From a bacterium (GTDB lineage: Bacteria > Actinomycetota > Acidimicrobiia > UBA5794 > ZC4RG35), in NCBI GenBank assembly GCA_028819835.1, contig JAPPKR010000010.1, forward strand, positions 1 through 10,669: a DNA stretch of 10,669 bases, read 5' to 3'. This document shows, piece after piece, positions 7,211 to 10,669 of this stretch. Position 1 is the first letter of the stretch. Each line of letters opens with the position of its first letter. The notes under the pieces were generated by a model. It was not told the DNA's origin, made no database searches, and saw nothing but the letters and a program-made list of their open reading frames with translations. The translations under genes and the position numbers were made by a program.

Positions 7211-7238
7211 GTCGCGATTAGTCCTGGAAGGTCGCGAT
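7211..7238. repeat. Direct repeat GTCGCGAT with exact 20-bp spacing
   Basis: GTCGCGAT occurs at 7211-7218 and 7231-7238. The 20-bp period is close to two DNA turns, so both copies would face one side of the helix. Each contains the palindrome TCGCGA. The position between divergent genes suits a regulator acting on one or both promoters. A related GTCGCGAC sits at 7047-7054 inside the DUF4349 signal-peptide codons. Confidence 0.45.
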
Positions 7239-7315
7239 ACAACACCCGCCGTTCCTTCCTCCGGGGCGCCGCGACGTATGTAACTTTCGGTCTCGCCACC
7301 GATGAAGGAGGGGAA

Positions 7316-7489
7316 GTGAAGAGGCAGGGGCATTTTGCCGGCATCAACGGTGAAACGGGGGATTGTCGGCCCTGGTGGCGGGTGGATGCGGGTGTCCGGA
7401 CTCCTCCCTTGGTCCGGAGTGGACTCCGCCACCCCTGCCTCTTCCCCACCCAGGCAAGGATTGGAGAGCCTGGTGGGGAGGTTGAGTAA
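7316..7489 (+). CDS. Possible 57-codon leader ORF upstream of the secreted-protein gene
   Basis: A GTG at 7316 follows AAGGAGG (7305-7311) by 4 nt, the best Shine-Dalgarno match in the window. The frame ends at TAA 7487-7489, only 13 nt before the GTG of the next gene. The product would start MKRQGHFAGINGETGDCRPW and is Arg/Gly/Pro-rich. I recognise no domain, signal peptide or membrane segment. Both arms of the long inverted repeat (7318-7330 and 7432-7444) and the hairpin 7444-7478 lie inside it, so ribosome passage would control folding. It may be a translated leader coupled to the next gene rather than a functional protein. Open frames arise easily at this GC content, so confidence is low. 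Confidence 0.3.
   Translation: MKRQGHFAGINGETGDCRPWWRVDAGVRTPPLVRSGLRHPCLFPTQARIGEPGGEVE
7318..7444 (+). repeat. Perfect 13-bp long-range inverted repeat
   Basis: GAAGAGGCAGGGG (7318-7330) and CCCCTGCCTCTTC (7432-7444) are exact reverse complements separated by 101 nt. The enclosed segment holds TCCGGA twice (7395-7400, 7413-7418), which can pair with itself. In RNA this would close a large domain ending exactly where the 7444-7478 hairpin begins. It could be a structured 5' leader or the ends of a small non-coding repeat element; nothing here decides. Confidence 0.55.
7444..7478 (+). repeat. GC-rich 11-bp hairpin upstream of the secreted-protein gene
   Basis: CCCCAC (7444-7449) pairs with GTGGGG (7473-7478) and CAGGC (7451-7455) with GCCTG (7468-7472), with a single bulged C at 7450 and a 12-nt loop. 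It ends 24 nt before GTG 7503 and 12 nt before the gene's GA-rich ribosome-binding site. No U-run follows, so a translational or attenuation role is likelier than simple termination. Confidence 0.5.
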
Positions 7490-7502
7490 TGGGAGAGGGG
7501 CC

Positions 7503-8387
7503 GTGAGCATTCCCAGGGTGAAGGCTGGGGTATGCGGGGTGTTGCTGGCGGCGGGACTGGTCCAGACACTCCCCGCCGTGGCGGCGCCGCCTACCCATTC
7601 GGAGGGCGTATGCACGGTCAGCGCGGAGATCGACGAGAACACAGGCGAGGTCTATCCCGTGACTTTCTGTATCCACACCGAGCGCCGAGGCTCCCACTAC
7701 AGCCCCTCTTTCGGCAGTCTTGACCTGCAGATCAGTTCCAGCGGGTGCTACTACATGGGGACCAGGTCCACGCAGTGGGTGTTCCTGGAACTCCACGAGG
7801 ACGGTGATCTGACCTACGGCTGGTCTCCCGACGGGAGACGGGGTGGGCACCGGGTGGTGGGAACGGCCCATCGGTGTTCCTGGCCGGCGGTGGAGAGAGA
7901 AGAGATCGAGGGGTATGTGTGGAGTGAGATCGGCGACTACGCCCATCAGGCTCCCCAGGTCTCATTCAACCCCTCGTCCCCCCGGGGCCTAGTCGGCATC
8001 GAGACCTTCGCGGCATTGAGCACTCCGGCTCCCTGGAGTTACGCCTCGACTTCTCCCTACACCGGCCGATCGCTCCGGGCAGAGGTGAAGGTGCGCCAGG
8101 TGAGGATCGACTGGGACGACGGTCCCGCCCAAGTGTTCGGGGAAGCTCTTCACTCCCGGCTGACGGGCTATCCGGACGGTGCGGCGAGCCACACCTACCA
8201 GACCAAGAGCTGTGAGGAGAACGGCCCCAGATGCCGGACCGGGATCGGTGCCTATGAGATCGCAACCTCCTTCGTCTGGTCGGGCTGGTACGCCGTGGGC
8301 GGAGCGATGAAGACCCTGAGGATCCCCAACACCTATTCCACCGATGCTTATCCGGTGACGGAACTGATCTCCCTGGTCGTGGGCTAG
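7503..8387 (+). CDS. Secreted cysteine-containing protein with a PKD-like C-terminal domain
   Basis: A 294-residue exported protein of unknown function. A signal peptide is clear: R5 and K7, a hydrophobic stretch 8-23 (AGVCGVLLAAGLVQTL), then AVA-A with likely cleavage after residue 27. The mature part has six cysteines (37, 56, 82, 125, 237, 244), enough for three disulphides. Residues ~190-290 resemble a PKD/Ig-like module: VRIDWDDG, then TGYPDGAASHTY and AYEIATSFVWSGWY, matching the usual W-x-DG, H-T-Y and Y-x-(V/I) strands. GTG 7503 is chosen because GGGAGAGGGG lies just upstream and the signal peptide follows directly. The frame is open back to 7335, but those residues would bury the signal peptide. 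It is first of three co-oriented envelope genes. The PKD call is by pattern only. Confidence 0.8.
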   Translation: MSIPRVKAGVCGVLLAAGLVQTLPAVAAPPTHSEGVCTVSAEIDENTGEVYPVTFCIHTERRGSHYSPSFGSLDLQISSSGCYYMGTRSTQWVFLELHEDGDLTYGWSPDGRRGGHRVVGTAHRCSWPAVEREEIEGYVWSEIGDYAHQAPQVSFNPSSPRGLVGIETFAALSTPAPWSYASTSPYTGRSLRAEVKVRQVRIDWDDGPAQVFGEALHSRLTGYPDGAASHTYQTKSCEENGPRCRTGIGAYEIATSFVWSGWYAVGGAMKTLRIPNTYSTDAYPVTELISLVVG

Positions 8388-8411
8388 TGAGGCGGAGGCG
8401 GTTGGAGCGTG

Positions 8412-8436
8412 TTCAACACGGTGTTTCGCTGTTGAA
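8412..8436 (+). repeat. Hairpin in the gap between the secreted protein and the lipoprotein
   Basis: TTCAACA (8412-8418) and TGTTGAA (8430-8436) form a perfect 7-bp stem with an 11-nt loop. AACAC-G-GTGTT (8415-8425) is an overlapping odd palindrome. It occupies the 74-nt intercistronic gap upstream of ATG 8462 and may act on relative expression or mRNA processing. It is followed by A-rich sequence and no U-run. Confidence 0.35.
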
Positions 8437-8461
8437 GAACCAAACAAGGACAACCCTCCCA

Positions 8462-10156
8462 ATGACAGCCATCCGCGCGATCACCCTGATGGCCCTACTA
8501 CTGGCGTCCTGCGGGGATGACGCCCACCCGCCCACCACCCAACCGGCGCCTGCCGCCACCATCAACACAGCCCTACCACGGTTACTTCCGGCCACCACCC
8601 AAGAAGCCGCAGAACGGGAGGACTTCGAGAGCGACCTCACTGAGGTGGCGGTCGAAGAAGAGTGTCCGGAGAGAACCCACGCCCACCAGGGAGGGGAGTG
8701 CCATCCCGACCACCCCGACGACACGCCGCTCACGCCTGCGGACTTACCGACAACCCCCGAGGAAGTAGCCGAGGCCGACATTGTGAGCCTCGAGGCTCTC
8801 CTGTCTGCCGATGTCTGTGAGGCCGCTGGGGGAGGGTGGAACACAGACACCCAGCAGTGCGGACCCCTGGCTACCGCGCAGGATCCTCATCCCGAACCGG
8901 AGGAGGATGAAGAGCAGGGTGCAGTCGCGGAAAGGAGTGGGAGTGCAGACGAGGTGGTGGTCCAGTGGTGGCGGCCCGGTTTGATCGATGAAGCGGTGGC
9001 GCTGGTTGATCCGCACTCCGTGGGTGCGGATGATTGGCATCTGAACGAGTCCGAGCGTGACTGGGGTACCTATAGCTTTTACCGCTTCTATCACGGCCTC
9101 CGGGAGGACGGCGCCGCGGAACGGGCGACGTTCTGGCAGGCAATCCAACTCGTCCACAATGTCCAGTTGCTGAAGATTGGGGGGACCTACTTCCCCCACC
9201 GCTACGACGTGGGTTGGGTTGAGCACCCGAACCAGATAGCGGTCGGGCTCACCTTTCCCCTTGGGGAGACGCTGATGGTGGCCGTCACCCGCGTCGATGG
9301 ATCGTGGGCCGCGGATTGGGATGTTGAGTTTCCGCCTGGGCCTTCGATCCGTCCCACCACTCCTTTTTCGGAGCCGCGCTTTCCCGGGACCGCTCAGGCC
9401 CTGGGGCGGGAATGCGCACCGGTGGAGGAGGTGTGGAGCAAGAACCAACCGGTCGAGGATGCTTGCACTCTCCAAGCCGTCCAGACCGCTATCGAGTACG
9501 CCTGGTCCGGCACGGTCGAGCAACGGATGGCCGCCGTGCGGGATGGCCAGGTCCTTGCCGACCTGTTGGAGGCGGTGGACAATATACAGGACCCGTTCAT
9601 AGCTTCGGGGATGGGACCTGTCGGTCGGGCGACGAAGACCACTGAGATCAGGGGTGTCAAGTGGCGGGGAGGCTTTGCGCAGGCGTCGATGATCCTTCTC
9701 GAGTGGCGGGCGGTTTGGCCGGTGCGGGATTTGAGCGAGGAGGAACGGCAGGCGGCCATCCGCTATTACGAATGGAGCGCGGCCCAGGGCCGGGAAGTGT
9801 CGGAGGAGCGTCTCCGGGGAGACTTCCAGATCGGAGGCCCCGTGGACTGGATCGAGACGTTGATGGTTCGCACCGCTGACGGCACCTGGCGGCAGTCTTA
9901 CCGAGAGTTCTGCGACAAAATGGACCGCACCATCGCGAACTTTCCTGACTATGTCCCGGAAAGGGAGTTACGGTGTCCTGACGATCCCACTCCCCACTTT
10001 CCCGACTCGCGGTTCTTCGACCAGTCTCTCCCGCCGCCCAACACCCGCCTGTATTACGTTGATCCCCGCGCCAATGATGATCCGAACACCCTGTACCGGT
10101 TGGATAGGGGCCTGCCCCGCCTCGAGGGTGAGTTTTTGGGGGTGCCTCCCTCGTGA
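8462..10156 (+). CDS. Large lipoprotein of unknown function, possible NTF2/MTB12-like domain
   Basis: A 564-residue lipoprotein. Residues 1-17 (R5, core AITLMALLLASC) give a canonical lipobox, L14-A15-S16-C17, with Cys17 lipidated and exposed outside the membrane. Residues ~20-165 are Pro/Thr/Glu-rich and probably extended, with two cysteine pairs (68/80; 119/133, the latter as C-EAAGGGWNTDTQQ-C). Residues ~165-290 form one Trp/Tyr-rich folded region. Residues ~318-420 (A-VQTAIEYAWSGTVEQRMAAVRDG, then VLADLLEAVD and a later ASMILLEWRAVW strand) recall the MTB12-type NTF2-like domain of actinobacterial exported proteins, but only by eye. Cys 318, 335, 484 and 505 complete the set. ATG 8462 is chosen because the lipobox follows at normal distance and AAGGA lies 11 nt upstream. 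An alternative GTG at 8387, overlapping the previous stop, would add 25 residues before the signal. Its stop overlaps the next start. Confidence 0.8.
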   Translation: MTAIRAITLMALLLASCGDDAHPPTTQPAPAATINTALPRLLPATTQEAAEREDFESDLTEVAVEEECPERTHAHQGGECHPDHPDDTPLTPADLPTTPEEVAEADIVSLEALLSADVCEAAGGGWNTDTQQCGPLATAQDPHPEPEEDEEQGAVAERSGSADEVVVQWWRPGLIDEAVALVDPHSVGADDWHLNESERDWGTYSFYRFYHGLREDGAAERATFWQAIQLVHNVQLLKIGGTYFPHRYDVGWVEHPNQIAVGLTFPLGETLMVAVTRVDGSWAADWDVEFPPGPSIRPTTPFSEPRFPGTAQALGRECAPVEEVWSKNQPVEDACTLQAVQTAIEYAWSGTVEQRMAAVRDGQVLADLLEAVDNIQDPFIASGMGPVGRATKTTEIRGVKWRGGFAQASMILLEWRAVWPVRDLSEEERQAAIRYYEWSAAQGREVSEERLRGDFQIGGPVDWIETLMVRTADGTWRQSYREFCDKMDRTIANFPDYVPERELRCPDDPTPHFPDSRFFDQSLPPPNTRLYYVDPRANDDPNTLYRLDRGLPRLEGEFLGVPPS

Positions 10157-10669
10157 CTCCCGCGCAGGTCCGCCAGCGCCACCGCTCCATTCTCTGGTCG
10201 GCGGGTCTGGTGCTGACCGCCGGGGTGGTGCTGGTGTTGCTCCCGTCACCTGAACAGTCCGAAGCGGATACCAGGACCCGGCCGGGAACGATCACCCAGA
10301 CCACCACATATGTCGGGACCAAACCCGAGGAACGGCGTAGATGCCTCTCGTGGGACTGGTACGGCCAGTGCGAACAGTGGGAGGTCTGGACTGTCATGGT
10401 GCCATGCACCCCGGGCTCGGACCCCGCCTGTTCAAATGTCAGCAGCCAGACGCGGCTGGAGTGTTCGGGCTTTTGGGCTGGGGGCCTGGGGTCGGACTGT
10501 CGGGAGTACGTCCCTCACACCCACGTACCGACGACCACTACCCGTGCGCCCATTACGACGACTACGACGCGTGCGCCCATTACGACGACCACGACGCGTG
10601 CGCCCATTACGACGACCACGACGCGTGCGCCCATTACGACGACCACGACGCGTGCGCCCATTACGACGA
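10153..10669 (+). CDS. Membrane-anchored, cysteine-rich protein with Thr-rich repeat tail (3' end missing)
   Basis: The start GTG at 10153 overlaps the TGA of the lipoprotein gene (GTGA), a typical translational-coupling arrangement, and the frame stays open to the window edge (172 codons). Residues 1-11 are basic. Residues 12-31 (SILWSAGLVLTAGVVLVLLP) form a membrane helix acting as signal or anchor, with no lipobox. Residues 64-116 contain six cysteines (64, 73, 85, 93, 104, 116) in a Trp-rich segment (CLSWDWYGQCEQWEVW) that suggests a small disulphide domain. From residue ~127 the protein becomes a Thr-rich repeat, TTTTTRAPI, repeated to the edge. Such Thr/Pro-rich tails usually act as extended, often O-glycosylated wall-spanning linkers, so a further domain may lie beyond the edge. 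I do not recognise the cysteine domain. An envelope or surface location is inferred from the anchor, cysteines and neighbours. Confidence 0.75.
   Translation, partial: MTPAQVRQRHRSILWSAGLVLTAGVVLVLLPSPEQSEADTRTRPGTITQTTTYVGTKPEERRRCLSWDWYGQCEQWEVWTVMVPCTPGSDPACSNVSSQTRLECSGFWAGGLGSDCREYVPHTHVPTTTTRAPITTTTTRAPITTTTTRAPITTTTTRAPITTTTTRAPITT
10543..10669 (+). repeat. 27-bp tandem repeat encoding TTTTTRAPI, running off the edge
   Basis: Units start at 10543, 10570, 10597, 10624 and 10651; the last is cut after 19 nt. Units 2-4 are identical and unit 1 differs at one base (ACT for ACC at 10561-10563). Each unit is nine codons in frame with the host gene and contains one CGTGCGCCCATT core. Near-perfect identity implies recent slippage or unequal exchange, so copy number may vary between strains and may be misassembled. 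Confidence 0.95.

Larger units (their letters stand above)
7063..7502. other. 440-bp divergent intergenic region
   Basis: It separates the DUF4349 gene (-) from the envelope gene cluster (+) and must hold both promoters. From left to right it contains AAGCC-gt-GGCTT (7081-7092), a small dyad in the DUF4349 leader; ACCCGG/CCGGGT (7178-7194) around a run of C; the direct repeat at 7211-7238; a weak -10-like TATGTA (7277-7282) with no good -35; and AAGGAGG (7305-7311) before a possible leader ORF. Two inverted repeats occupy 7318-7478 and a GA-rich ribosome-binding site precedes GTG 7503. I recognise no known riboswitch or catalytic RNA signature in it. Confidence 0.6.

Noticed and set aside
7063..7569. 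N-terminal extension of the DUF4349 protein to 7569
   Set aside because: The extra 169 residues are Pro/Arg-rich with no domain and would bury the lipoprotein signal. ATG 7062 has a good ribosome-binding site.
10543..10669. CRISPR-like array at the right edge
   Set aside because: The 27-bp units are contiguous with no unique spacers and are in frame as TTTTTRAPI codons, so this is a coding tandem repeat.

Overview
This 10.7-kb window is high-GC, gene-dense bacterial DNA. GTG starts, an apparently leaderless promoter, Ala/Gly/Val-rich proteins, a DUF4349-type lipoprotein and Thr-rich envelope proteins fit an actinobacterium. An Acidimicrobiia-like lineage is my guess; no rRNA or species-level marker is present. 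I see no tRNA, rRNA, insertion sequence or CRISPR array.

Layout. (1) 1-194 holds the 3' end of a membrane protein, probably a major-facilitator transporter. (2) 237-3159 (+) carries two adjacent, full-length, catalytically intact M17 leucyl aminopeptidases, a tandem duplication with about 77% protein identity by hand count. They are 4 nt apart and share an 80-nt perfectly identical block. (3) 3252-4451 (-) is a class II Fic AMP-transferase with a C-terminal winged helix. It faces the peptidase pair, has visibly lower GC and carries a candidate operator upstream. (4) 4585-7062 (-) encodes an 825-residue surface lipoprotein: a lipobox, an Ala/Glu-rich stalk, a DUF4349 domain, three tandem ~138-residue cysteine-paired repeats and a C-terminal membrane anchor. 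(5) 7063-7502 is a divergent intergenic region with a 20-bp-spaced direct repeat, a possible 57-codon leader ORF and strong inverted repeats. (6) 7503-10669 (+) looks like an envelope operon: a secreted PKD-like protein, a large lipoprotein with a possible MTB12/NTF2-like domain, and an open-ended membrane-anchored protein that runs into a 27-bp tandem repeat encoding a Thr-rich tail.

How they fit together. The peptidases are probably cytosolic and recycle peptides. The divergent DUF4349 gene and the three-gene cluster appear to be an envelope locus sharing one regulatory region. The fic gene looks like a later insertion with its own control. No classical defence or mobile system is complete here. 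The most unusual items are the peptidase pair, the repeat-expanded DUF4349 lipoprotein, the structured leader, and the repeat-bearing surface gene at the right edge.
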